Assembly (NCBI RefSeq): GCF_944377805.1
Contig: NZ_CALWFZ010000004.1
Coordinates: forward strand, 1-64,000
DNA: 64,000 nucleotides
Direction: 5' to 3'
Origin: an uncultured Mediterraneibacter sp.
Lineage (GTDB): Bacteria; Bacillota; Clostridia; Lachnospirales; Lachnospiraceae
Each line of letters starts with the position of its first letter. Position 1 is the first letter of the stretch. The position numbers were made by a program, and so were the translations under genes. The notes under the pieces were generated by a model. It made no database searches. It worked only from the letters and a program-made list of their open reading frames with translations, and was not told where the DNA came from. Below, in pieces: positions 33,121 to 41,051 of this stretch.

Positions 33121-34131
33121 ATGGCTTTATTTGAATCATATGAAAGAAGAATTGATAAAATCAATGAAGTTTTAAACAGCTATGGCATCTCTTCTATAGA
33201 AGAGGCTGAAAAAATTACAAAAGATGCCGGACTGGACGTATATAATCAGATCAAGGGCATTCAGCCGATCTGTTTTGAAAACGCGTGCTGGGCTTACATC
33301 ACAGGCGCGGCGATCGCGATCAAAAAAGGATGCACAAGAGCTGCTGACGCTGCTGCGGCAATCGGAGAAGGACTTCAGGCATTCTGTATTCCGGGTTCTG
33401 TTGCGGATCAGCGTAAAGTAGGCCTGGGCCACGGAAATCTCGGAAAGATGCTCCTTGAAGAGGAAACAGACTGCTTCGCGTTCCTGGCAGGTCACGAGTC
33501 TTTCGCAGCTGCGGAGGGAGCTATCGGTATTGCTGAGAAAGCAAACAAAGTTCGTAAAAAACCGCTTCGTGTTATTCTGAACGGCCTTGGAAAAGACGCG
33601 GCTAAGATTATTTCCAGAATCAACGGTTTTACATATGTACAGACAGAGTACGACTACTATACAGGAGAGCTCAAAGAAGTTTCCCGCACAGCTTACTCTG
33701 ACGGGCTCCGCTCGAAAGTAAACTGCTACGGAGCAAATGATGTGCGCGAGGGTGTTGCGATCATGTGGAAAGAGAACGTTGACGTTTCCATCACAGGTAA
33801 CTCCACAAACCCGACACGTTTCCAGCATCCGGTAGCAGGCACATACAAAAAAGAGTGCGTGGAAGCAGGAAAGAAATACTTCTCTGTTGCATCCGGCGGC
33901 GGTACAGGACGTACGCTTCACCCGGACAACATGGCGGCAGGTCCGGCTTCCTACGGTATGACAGATACTCTTGGACGTATGCATTCTGACGCGCAGTTTG
34001 CAGGATCCTCTTCCGTACCGGCTCACGTTGAGATGATGGGTCTGATCGGGGCAGGAAACAACCCGATGGTTGGCATGACAGTTGCAGTTGCAGTTTCTAT
34101 CGAGGAAGCAGCGAAAGCCGGTAAGTTTTAA
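33121..34131 (+). CDS. GGGtGRT protein (function unknown)
   Basis: This 336-residue protein has the family-defining GGGTGRT motif at residues 259-265, inside FSVASGGGTGRTLHPDN. Other conserved-looking blocks are IGEGLQAFCIPGSVADQRKVG split as GEGLQAFCIPGSVADQRK, GLGHGNLGKMLLEEE (101-115), LAGHESFAAAEGAIG (122-136), and GAGNNPMVGMTVAVAVSIEEA (about 310-330). It is alanine- and glycine-rich and has no signal peptide or membrane segment. No function is established for the family; its constant partner here is the NifU-like scaffold gene, suggesting an iron-sulfur or metal-dependent role. A strong terminator closes the pair. Confidence 0.9.
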   Translation: MALFESYERRIDKINEVLNSYGISSIEEAEKITKDAGLDVYNQIKGIQPICFENACWAYITGAAIAIKKGCTRAADAAAAIGEGLQAFCIPGSVADQRKVGLGHGNLGKMLLEEETDCFAFLAGHESFAAAEGAIGIAEKANKVRKKPLRVILNGLGKDAAKIISRINGFTYVQTEYDYYTGELKEVSRTAYSDGLRSKVNCYGANDVREGVAIMWKENVDVSITGNSTNPTRFQHPVAGTYKKECVEAGKKYFSVASGGGTGRTLHPDNMAAGPASYGMTDTLGRMHSDAQFAGSSSVPAHVEMMGLIGAGNNPMVGMTVAVAVSIEEAAKAGKF

Positions 34132-34151
34132 ACAGAAATACAGATGAAATT

Positions 34152-34191
34152 AAAATGCAGTGCCGGGCGGAGTTCCGGTGCTGCATTTTTT
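34152..34191 (+). terminator. Terminator after the GGGtGRT gene
   Basis: A 15-bp stem (34152-34166 with 34175-34189, AAAATGCAGTGCCGG / CCGGTGCTGCATTTT with two wobble pairs) is followed by further T residues. Confidence 0.92.
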
Positions 34192-34261
34192 ATTTCCTCT
34201 ATTCTTTGCGTGACGGGGAGCGGCAGTATAAAAACAGAAACAGAACGGAAAGGATTTGAAG

Positions 34262-34951
34262 ATGGAAGATAAGAAGACGGTACTCATTGTGGAAGATGAT
34301 GAGAATATTAGCGGTATTCTTCAAACAGCTCTTGTGAAAGCCGGATATGACGTGGTGCAGGCCTTCTCAGGAACTGAGGGAAAGATGCTGCTTGGGATGA
34401 GCGACAGGAGTTTTTCTCTTATTCTGTTGGATCTGATGCTGCCTGGGATGTCGGGAGAGGAACTATTGAAGTGTATACGGTCTCAGAGCGATATTCCGGT
34501 AATTGTACTGACAGCTAAAGGAGAGCTGGATGATAAGATCAGCGTGCTGACCGGAGGGGCGGACGACTATATTACAAAACCATTTGAGATTCCCGAAATT
34601 CTGGCGAGAATCCAGGTTCAGTTAAGGCGCGCCTTAAAAGAACCGGAATCCGATTGCCTTATGTACAGGGATATGATTCTGGATAGGACGACAAGACAGG
34701 TCACAATATCGGGTACGTCTCTTAATACAATCACAAAGCAGGAATTCGCGATTCTGGAACTTTTAATCCGCCACCCTAAACAAGTGTACAGCAAAGAAGA
34801 TATTTTTGAATATGCATGGGAGGAACCGTATATCGGGGAGACGAAGACGCTTGACGTACATATCAGTAATATCAGGAAGAAGATAAAAGCGGTTACCTCT
34901 GTGGAGTATATCGAGACAGTATGGGGGATCGGCTACCGTCTCCACCCGTAA
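34262..34951 (+). CDS. OmpR-family response regulator
   Basis: A two-domain transcription factor of 229 residues: receiver domain with acidic pocket EDD (11-13), phosphoacceptor Asp57 (LILLDLMLPG) and Lys near 106 (DDYITKPF), then a winged-helix DNA-binding domain (about 130-229; LDVHISNIRKKIKAV and VWGIGYRL). The ATG at 34262 has AAAGGAT upstream; a TTG at 34256 in frame is a less likely start. It precedes a BcrA-type ABC transporter and a histidine kinase, so it very likely controls them in response to an envelope-active compound. Confidence 0.93.
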   Translation: MEDKKTVLIVEDDENISGILQTALVKAGYDVVQAFSGTEGKMLLGMSDRSFSLILLDLMLPGMSGEELLKCIRSQSDIPVIVLTAKGELDDKISVLTGGADDYITKPFEIPEILARIQVQLRRALKEPESDCLMYRDMILDRTTRQVTISGTSLNTITKQEFAILELLIRHPKQVYSKEDIFEYAWEEPYIGETKTLDVHISNIRKKIKAVTSVEYIETVWGIGYRLHP

Positions 34952-34952
34952 C

Positions 34953-35006
34953 TTTACTCTTTTTTTACTTTTTATTTGCGTTTAATTAGGAAGTGTTTCT
35001 TATGAT
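34953..35006 (+). promoter_or_regulatory. Regulator-binding repeats and promoter of the ABC operon
   Basis: TTTACT occurs at 34953-34958 and again at 34964-34969, an 11-base period typical of OmpR-family binding. A -10-like TATGAT is at 35001-35006, with TTGCGT (34976-34981) as a poor -35 at 19 bases, consistent with an activator-dependent promoter. Confidence 0.5.
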
Positions 35007-35083
35007 AACACTATAGCAGAGCGACACAGCTTCATTTTTCTGACATTCTGCATAAAAAAAGAAAAAAGGAGACGGTAATTGAG

Positions 35084-36001
35084 ATGAGCGAGATCTTATT
35101 GGAAACAAAAGGCCTGACAAAACAGTACGGACATCACAAGGCCGTGGATCATGTAAATATCCACATAGAAAAAGGCGCGATCTACGGGTTTATCGGAAGA
35201 AACGGAGCGGGGAAAACCACATGCCTTCGGATGATATGCGGACTTGCGAAACCGACAGAAGGAGACATATCCATGTTCGGGCATCATGGCAGGGGATTAA
35301 AGGAGATACGCTCCAGAATCGGATGTCTGATCGAGGCTCCGGGGCTGTACGGAAATATGACGGCTTATGAGAATCTAAAGATAAAATGTAAGCTGTTCGG
35401 GATCCGGAAACCAGGATATATTGAAGAAATTCTGGACACGGTAGGGCTTAATGACACAGGCAAAAAGAAGACAAAGCATTTTTCACTTGGAATGAAGCAG
35501 AGACTTGGAATCGGGCTGGCTCTTGTGGGAGAACCGGATCTGCTTGTGCTTGATGAGCCGATTAATGGTCTGGATCCTCAGGGAATCGTGGAGGTAAGAG
35601 ATACCATCAGGAATCTTTCTGAGCGCAGGAATATGACCGTGCTTATCTCCAGCCATATTCTTGAGGAACTTTCAAAGATCGCCACAAACTACGGTATTAT
35701 CCACAACGGAGCTCTGATTCAGGAACTGACGGGAGAAGAACTGATGAAACGGTGCAGCGAGAGAATTGAGATCACGCTGGACCATCCGGAGGCTGCCGTT
35801 CCGGTGCTGGAGAACATGGGATTTGCCAACTATCAGGTGACGGACAGACAACATATACAGGTGTTTGAGAGACTGGGAGAGAGCGATGTCCTTAATATGG
35901 AGCTGACCAGGGCGGGAGTCTCCGTCAGGGGAATATCCATCACCAGTGAAGAACTGGAAAACTATTTTCTGAATCTTACAGGAGGTGCCGGTCATGCTTA
36001 A
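35084..36001 (+). CDS. ABC transporter ATPase, BcrA/lantibiotic-immunity type
   Basis: The 305-residue ATPase has Walker A GRNGAGKTT (about 38-46), Q-loop region, signature FSLGMKQRLGIG, Walker B DLLVLDEPINGLDP, and the switch histidine in ISSHILEEL. The form LDEPINGLDPQGI and the C-terminal about 80 residues match transporters that expel bacitracin, lantibiotics or other antimicrobial peptides. GGAG is 12 bases from the ATG, a rather long spacing. Its stop overlaps the permease start by 8 bases. Confidence 0.92.
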   Translation: MSEILLETKGLTKQYGHHKAVDHVNIHIEKGAIYGFIGRNGAGKTTCLRMICGLAKPTEGDISMFGHHGRGLKEIRSRIGCLIEAPGLYGNMTAYENLKIKCKLFGIRKPGYIEEILDTVGLNDTGKKKTKHFSLGMKQRLGIGLALVGEPDLLVLDEPINGLDPQGIVEVRDTIRNLSERRNMTVLISSHILEELSKIATNYGIIHNGALIQELTGEELMKRCSERIEITLDHPEAAVPVLENMGFANYQVTDRQHIQVFERLGESDVLNMELTRAGVSVRGISITSEELENYFLNLTGGAGHA

Positions 36002-36857
36002 TATGATAAAAATGGATCTGTACAGAATGTTTCACACGAAAGCACTCTATGTAATATGGATTGTACTTGCGGTAATGGTGTTTTCCACTACATATATAAT
36101 GAAGGAGAGCTTTGAGTATACTCAGGAGATGACAGAGGAGAGCAGGCAGGACAGCGGCTTGGCGGCTTCGGAGGAAGAAAACGGAGAAGAGAACGTTGAC
36201 CTGGGAATGCAGGTAATAATTCCGACGGAAAGTGGAGAAAAGGTAACGGTATTTGATCTCGTGTACGGGAACCTTCAGGGAAAATTCGTCGCTTTATTTT
36301 TGCTGATATTTACTGTACTTTACTCCGCCGCCGACATTAACAGCGGCTATATCAAAAATATCGGAGGCCAGGTGAGGAGCCGGTCATCGCTTATTATTTC
36401 CAAAGCGATTTCGCTTCTTGTATACACGGTGTTAACGATGGTGATCTATGTCCTGTTCCAGGCGCTTTGCCTGCGAGTTTCTCTGGGGTATCTCGAATGG
36501 GGGGACATCGCACTATTCTGGAAATACACGGGGGTGCAGACGGCTCTTCACTATGCGCTTGTACTGATCGCTATGGCTCTGGCAGTTATTTTGAAGTTTA
36601 ATGTCGTAAGTATGACGATCTCTGTCTGCCTGACCATGAATATGTTCGTCATTTTCTACAGCGCGCTTGACAGAATAATCGAAAAGCTCGGTGTGGACGG
36701 TTTTCAGATGGTCAGACATACCGTGACGGGAAAGATTGCTCTTCTGTCCATGAACGCAGGAATAAAAGAAAGCCTGCTTGCTCTGGGAACAGCGGCGGTA
36801 TTTGGGATCGCCGCGCTGGCTCTGACCTGTGTCGTTTTCCAGAAAAGAGATGTGTGA
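35994..36857 (+). CDS. ABC transporter permease
   Basis: A 287-residue integral membrane protein of the ABC-2 type with about six hydrophobic helices: one near residues 15-33 (ALYVIWIVLAVMVFSTTYI), an extracellular acidic segment (about 45-80), then five helices. AGGAGGT lies 7 bases before the ATG at 35994. It pairs with the upstream ATPase; the extracellular segment may sense or bind the substrate, but no motif identifies it. Confidence 0.88.
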   Translation: MLNMIKMDLYRMFHTKALYVIWIVLAVMVFSTTYIMKESFEYTQEMTEESRQDSGLAASEEENGEENVDLGMQVIIPTESGEKVTVFDLVYGNLQGKFVALFLLIFTVLYSAADINSGYIKNIGGQVRSRSSLIISKAISLLVYTVLTMVIYVLFQALCLRVSLGYLEWGDIALFWKYTGVQTALHYALVLIAMALAVILKFNVVSMTISVCLTMNMFVIFYSALDRIIEKLGVDGFQMVRHTVTGKIALLSMNAGIKESLLALGTAAVFGIAALALTCVVFQKRDV

Positions 36858-36881
36858 CGGTAAAGATAAAGGAGAAATATA

Positions 36882-37811
36882 ATGAAGATAGTGGCGGGAA
36901 TATTACTGGTATTAATTTTCGTGCAGTCACTTTTGTTTTTGAAATATCAGCGGCAGGTGAAGGACATCTGCCGCCAGCTTTCGTTTATTATAAACAATGA
37001 CAGCAATATGCTGATCACATCGGATATAGAGACGGGCGGCATAGGAAAGCTGAAAAATTCTTTAAATGAACTGTTATCCCAGCGCCGCCGGGAGAAAAGC
37101 GATTATCAGGAAAAGGAGAAGACTGTCTCGGAGATTTATACGAGTCTTTCCCATGACATCAGGACGCCACTGACATCTCTGGACGGGTATTTTCAACTTC
37201 TGGAGACGAGTGAAGACAGGGAGGAACAGCAGCGCTATATCAGAATTATTCAGGAAAGGCTTGCAAGTCTTAAGTCGATACTGGAAGAACTCTTTCTCTT
37301 TGCCAGGCTGAAAAATGACGGATACCATCTGGAATGTTCCAGGTGCAGTTTCAGCAAAATACTGAAAGATACAGTTTTTTCCTATTATGATGAATGGGAG
37401 AAGCAGGGACTGCGTCCTGAGATTGAGATTACGCAGGAGCGTCTCTATTTTGTCGGGAATGAAGCGGCTTTAAAGCGGCTGCTTCAAAACGTAATAAAGA
37501 ACGGACTTGATCACGGCGAAGATAAAATCAGTATACGATTAAACCGTAAGGGAGAGAGGATCTGCTTTCGGATTACAAACCGGGTCAGTCATCCTGAACA
37601 GATCGATGTAAGTCGGGTCTTTGACAGATTCTACAGAGCCGACGAGGCGCGGAACCGGACGTCAGCCGGACTTGGTCTCTCCATTGCGCGGGAACTTGCC
37701 GTGAGGATGGGAGGAGAACTCACCGCCGGGATCAGTGACTCGGATTTCTGGGTGGAGGGAGTGTTCCCCCTGGCGCCGGCTTCTTGCAATCCTGATTGCG
37801 TGGAGCTATAA
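36882..37811 (+). CDS. Sensor histidine kinase
   Basis: The 309-residue kinase has one N-terminal membrane helix (about 3-20), no extracellular domain, an H-box with His91 (LSHDIRTPLTSL), N-box QNVIKNGLDHG, and F/G boxes ending SAGLGLSIARELAVRMGG. Kinases with almost no sensory domain beside a peptide ABC transporter often sense the transporter's activity rather than the ligand directly. It closes the regulator-transporter-kinase module; expected partner is the regulator at 34.3 kb. Confidence 0.92.
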   Translation: MKIVAGILLVLIFVQSLLFLKYQRQVKDICRQLSFIINNDSNMLITSDIETGGIGKLKNSLNELLSQRRREKSDYQEKEKTVSEIYTSLSHDIRTPLTSLDGYFQLLETSEDREEQQRYIRIIQERLASLKSILEELFLFARLKNDGYHLECSRCSFSKILKDTVFSYYDEWEKQGLRPEIEITQERLYFVGNEAALKRLLQNVIKNGLDHGEDKISIRLNRKGERICFRITNRVSHPEQIDVSRVFDRFYRADEARNRTSAGLGLSIARELAVRMGGELTAGISDSDFWVEGVFPLAPASCNPDCVEL

Positions 37812-37832
37812 TTTATTGCGGAGGTGTTAGCA

Positions 37833-38450
37833 ATGAAAGTATTAATGATCAATGGAAGCCCTCATGTAAAGGGAAATACTTATATAGCCCTGCATGAGAT
37901 GGAGAAAGTATTTGCACAGGAGGGAATTGAGACGGAGATCGTCCATGTTGGCAATAAAGATATCAGAGGATGTATTGCCTGTCAGTCCTGCTATGAAAAA
38001 GGGAAGTGTGTGTTTAATGACCTCGTAAATGAGACGGCGCAAAAGTTTGAGGAGTGCGACGGATTTGTAGCCGCCAGCCCGGTATATTATGCTTCGGCCA
38101 ATGCGACGCTGATCGCGTTTCTTGACCGCCTGTTCTACAGCACTCATTTCGACAAGACAATGAAAGTCGGCGCCAGCGTTGTTGCGGCAAGAAGAGGAGG
38201 CCTTTCCGCCACCTACGACGAGCTGAATAAATATTTCGGGATCACCGGCATGCCGATTGCGTCCGGACAGTACTGGAACAGTATTCACGGTAGAGAACAA
38301 GGAGAGGCGCAGCAGGACGAAGAAGGACTTCAGACTATGCGGACTCTGGCGCACAATATGGCATTTCTTATGAAGAGCATTGCACTTGGAAAAGAGCAGT
38401 ACGGACTGCCGGATAAGGAAGAGCCCTGTCGGACGAATTTTATCCGTTAA
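37833..38450 (+). CDS. Flavodoxin-fold NAD(P)H-dependent oxidoreductase
   Basis: The 205-residue protein has the FMN phosphate loop INGSPHVKGNTY (6-17) and the quick cysteine set C47-C50-C53-C59 (GCIACQSCYEKGKC), as in iron-sulfur flavoprotein and FMN reductase families. SPVYYASANA and the AAARRGG-like VVAARRGGLSATYDEL segment follow. The ATG at 37833 is behind GGAGGTG; a GTG nine bases earlier is in frame but too close to the binding site. Substrate unknown. It stands alone, followed by a hairpin. Confidence 0.85.
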   Translation: MKVLMINGSPHVKGNTYIALHEMEKVFAQEGIETEIVHVGNKDIRGCIACQSCYEKGKCVFNDLVNETAQKFEECDGFVAASPVYYASANATLIAFLDRLFYSTHFDKTMKVGASVVAARRGGLSATYDELNKYFGITGMPIASGQYWNSIHGREQGEAQQDEEGLQTMRTLAHNMAFLMKSIALGKEQYGLPDKEEPCRTNFIR

Positions 38451-38451
38451 T

Positions 38452-38496
38452 ATAAGACTCTCCAGATGAAGCGTTAGGAGAATCCCGAAGTCTTAT
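38452..38496 (+). other. Hairpin after the flavoprotein gene
   Basis: ATAAGACT (38452-38459) pairs with AGTCTTAT (38489-38496), with an inner CTCC/GGAG pairing. There is no T-run, so it may stabilise the mRNA end or terminate weakly. Confidence 0.4.
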
Positions 38497-38536
38497 CCAT
38501 AGATGAAATGAATACTGTACTATATCTATCAGGCAT

Positions 38537-38565
38537 TAGACAGAAAAAATGAACCGGGATATAAT
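38537..38565 (+). promoter_or_regulatory. Sigma-A promoter of the aldo/keto reductase
   Basis: TAGACA (38537-38542) and TATAAT (38560-38565) have a 17-base spacer, 69 bases before the start codon. Confidence 0.7.
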
Positions 38566-38634
38566 AATAAGGCAGAAAATGAAATCCCAGCGGTTTCCAG
38601 AACCCGCTGCAGTAAAGAAAGAAGGATGCATACT

Positions 38635-39765
38635 ATGATTTACAGAGATTTTCAGAATTTGAAACTTTCCGGACTTGGTATGGGCGCTATGCGTCTGCCG
38701 GTTATGGACGGCGATGATTCCAGGATCGATTCTGCCGCCGCGCAGCAGATGGTGGATTATGCGATGGAGCACGGAATCAACTATTATGACACGGCATGGG
38801 GATACCATGCGGGCCAGTCGGAGCTGGTAATTGGAAGGGCACTTAAGAAATATCCGAGAGAGAGTTTTTATTTGGCGACGAAATTCCCGGGATATGATCT
38901 TGCCAATATGGACAAAGTTGAGGAGATTTTTGAAAAACAGCTGGAAAAATGCCAGGTGGAATATTTTGACTTCTATCTGTTCCACAATGTCTGCGAGATG
39001 AATATTGACGCTTATCTCGATGAGAAATACGGGATCTACGACTATCTGATGAAACAAAAGAAAAACGGACGCATCCGCCATCTCGGATTTTCCGCTCACG
39101 GAAGTTACGAGGTGATAAAAAGATTTCTTGACATGTACGGTAAAGACATGGAGTTCTGCCAGCTTCAGATTAATTATCTGGATTGGAGTTTCCAGGACGC
39201 AAAGAAGAAAGTGGAACTTTTAAAAGAGCACAACATCCCTGTATGGGTAATGGAGCCGCTCCGCGGAGGAAAACTGGCGTCGCTCGCAGACGAGTATGAA
39301 CAGAAACTCAAAGCACTTCGCCCGGATGAGGAGATTCCTGCGTGGGCATTCCGTTTTCTTCAGACGCTTCCGGAAGTGAAAGTCGTATTGTCCGGTATGT
39401 CCAATATGGAACAGCTTAAGGCCAATATCGATACATACGGAGAAGAACGTCCGCTTTCTGACAAAGAGATGGAGACACTTCTCGGGATCGCGGACAGCAT
39501 GCTCGAGAAGAAAACTCTTCCGTGTACAGCCTGTCACTACTGTGTGAGTCACTGCCCCCAGGGGCTGGATATTCCCGCACTGCTGAATCTGTACAACGAG
39601 CACTGCTTTACGGAGGGAGGATTCATTGCGCCTATGGTGTTGTCATCTTATGATGATGACAAGAAACCCGGCGCATGCATAGGATGCGGAAGCTGCGAAG
39701 CAGTCTGTCCGCAGCAGATCAGGATTTCAGAGGCAATGCATGATTTTGCCGGTAAGCTTGCGTAA
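38635..39765 (+). CDS. Aldo/keto reductase with C-terminal ferredoxin domain
   Basis: The 376-residue protein has an aldo/keto reductase barrel with catalytic residues Asp52 and Tyr57 (YYDTAWGY), Lys83 (LATKFPG) and His in FSAHGSYE. A two-cluster ferredoxin-like tail follows: CTACHYCVSHCP near 301-312 and CIGCGSCEAVCP near 344-355. Such fused enzymes are common in anaerobes and probably take electrons through the clusters; the physiological substrate is unknown. The ATG at 38635 is chosen because AAGGA lies 9 bases upstream; an ATG at 38626 abuts it. Confidence 0.9.
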   Translation: MIYRDFQNLKLSGLGMGAMRLPVMDGDDSRIDSAAAQQMVDYAMEHGINYYDTAWGYHAGQSELVIGRALKKYPRESFYLATKFPGYDLANMDKVEEIFEKQLEKCQVEYFDFYLFHNVCEMNIDAYLDEKYGIYDYLMKQKKNGRIRHLGFSAHGSYEVIKRFLDMYGKDMEFCQLQINYLDWSFQDAKKKVELLKEHNIPVWVMEPLRGGKLASLADEYEQKLKALRPDEEIPAWAFRFLQTLPEVKVVLSGMSNMEQLKANIDTYGEERPLSDKEMETLLGIADSMLEKKTLPCTACHYCVSHCPQGLDIPALLNLYNEHCFTEGGFIAPMVLSSYDDDKKPGACIGCGSCEAVCPQQIRISEAMHDFAGKLA

Positions 39766-39786
39766 GAATATTTCGGAGGAGCGGTT

Positions 39787-40017
39787 ATGAGAACAATGGA
39801 GTTTACGATCGAGAATACCGAGGCGCTCAAGCCGGGTATGGAAGTCAATGTAACGGAGGGAGTACTGCCGTCATCTTACTACTATACGATCGAACATGCG
39901 CTCGGAATGAGCGCGAACTTTAAGCAGGCAGAACGCCTGAAAACGAGAAGAGGCGTAGTGAAAGAATTAAAAGAAACATCCCGGTTTCATATCGCTGTAC
40001 TTGAATTTGATGAATAA
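39787..40017 (+). CDS. Small protein of unknown function
   Basis: A 76-residue protein with GGAGGAG upstream of the ATG, 21 bases after the aldo/keto reductase and followed by a terminator, so it is probably cotranscribed. It is soluble and mixed alpha/beta in character (MEFTIENTEALKPGMEVNV, then ERLKTRRGVVKELKETSRFH). I do not recognise the family. The pattern GVVKELKET..FHIAVLEFDE at the end suggests a small beta-barrel, but this is guesswork. Confidence 0.7.
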   Translation: MRTMEFTIENTEALKPGMEVNVTEGVLPSSYYYTIEHALGMSANFKQAERLKTRRGVVKELKETSRFHIAVLEFDE

Positions 40018-40028
40018 CATTTTCACCT

Positions 40029-40066
40029 AAGTCTGTATCCGGTGTAAGGGATACAGACTTGATTTT
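40029..40066 (+). terminator. Terminator after the small protein gene
   Basis: A perfect 12-bp stem (AAGTCTGTATCC 40029-40040 with 40049-40060) with an 8-base loop, followed by GATTTT. Confidence 0.75.
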
Positions 40067-40077
40067 AGCATTACTAA

Positions 40078-40107
40078 ATGTTATAGTATGAATTATACTA
40101 ATAACAT
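40078..40107 (+). promoter_or_regulatory. Palindromic operator-like site before the recombinase
   Basis: ATGTTATAGTAT (40078-40089) pairs with ATACTAATAACAT (40095-40107) with one bulged base. TATACT (40094-40099) inside it could be the -10 of the recombinase gene with TTACTA (40071-40076) as a weak -35 at 17 bases. A dimeric repressor would fit such a site. Confidence 0.5.
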
Positions 40108-40148
40108 TATCAGGAAGTTTTGCGTACAAGAAGGGGGGAGCTGTTTCA

Positions 40149-41051
40149 TTGAGCCAGAACCTGGTATCACAATTTGTCAATATGGAAACATGGAATTTGT
40201 TCAGGAAGAGATTTAAGAGTCCTGTTACAGAGGCGTCCTACTGGTCGGATATAAGAGAATTCTGTCATATTGTCGGAAAACCATTTGAAAAGGCAGACGG
40301 GGAGGATGTGAAAATGTACTATGAAAGAATGACAGGGCGCGTGGAGCGACGGGAAATCAGTTCGATTACTCTGACGAAAAAGTTCCGCGAGCTTCATTCA
40401 TTTGCCGCCTTTTCCTCTGAAGCTTCTCTGAGTTCTGATGCTTCCGGCAATGCCGGGCATGACTGCTTTTATCCCTATCTCAGAAATATGGTAAAAGAAT
40501 CCCCGCTGGCAGATTCTGTTCCTGTGGAGCATATGGACCGGTTGCTGCGCGCCGCTTCAGATGACCTGATGGCATATACGATACTGACTCTGATGTACCG
40601 GGCGGGACTTACTTCTACTGAGATCTCGGACCTGAGGGGAGAGAAAGATTTTATTGAATACAGAGACGGAATCTATGCATCTCCGGCGGGGAGAAAAGAT
40701 CCCTGTTTTATTCCGGAGGATGCGTGGAAAATACTGGAGGAATATATGAGGGAGCGCTGTGTGCACGACACGTTGTTCTATAATCGGAGTGGACGTCCTC
40801 TTAATACAATGTATATCAGCCGCATGATGAAGAAATATTGCACTCAGGCAGGTATTCCGCCATACAGCGCCCAGGATGTAAGAAACAGCTGTGCCTTTAA
40901 TCTGTTCTCGTATGGCGCGACAGACGAACAGACTGCGCGTCAGATGGGAAGGACGAAACAGCAGATCCGAAGATACCGGGGAGCCGGGTACCGGCAGAAT
41001 CTTCAAAAGCATGCGGCTGATCTTGTAAAGATACGGATCGAAAAGCCGTGA
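40149..41051 (+). CDS. Tyrosine recombinase-like protein, degenerate active site
   Basis: The 300-residue protein has an N-terminal SAM-like domain (about 1-90) and a C-terminal phage-integrase fold. It starts at TTG with GGGGGGAG 8 bases upstream; no ATG is near. By alignment of motifs, the first catalytic Arg (usually GLRxSEL) is Thr155 in AGLTSTEI, the HxxR histidine is Gln242 (QDVRNS), and the LGH histidine is Arg268 (MGRT). Arg245 and the candidate nucleophile Tyr276 (IRRYRG) remain. It may bind DNA without recombining. It ends exactly where the opposite-strand membrane gene ends. Confidence 0.82.
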   Translation: MSQNLVSQFVNMETWNLFRKRFKSPVTEASYWSDIREFCHIVGKPFEKADGEDVKMYYERMTGRVERREISSITLTKKFRELHSFAAFSSEASLSSDASGNAGHDCFYPYLRNMVKESPLADSVPVEHMDRLLRAASDDLMAYTILTLMYRAGLTSTEISDLRGEKDFIEYRDGIYASPAGRKDPCFIPEDAWKILEEYMRERCVHDTLFYNRSGRPLNTMYISRMMKKYCTQAGIPPYSAQDVRNSCAFNLFSYGATDEQTARQMGRTKQQIRRYRGAGYRQNLQKHAADLVKIRIEKP

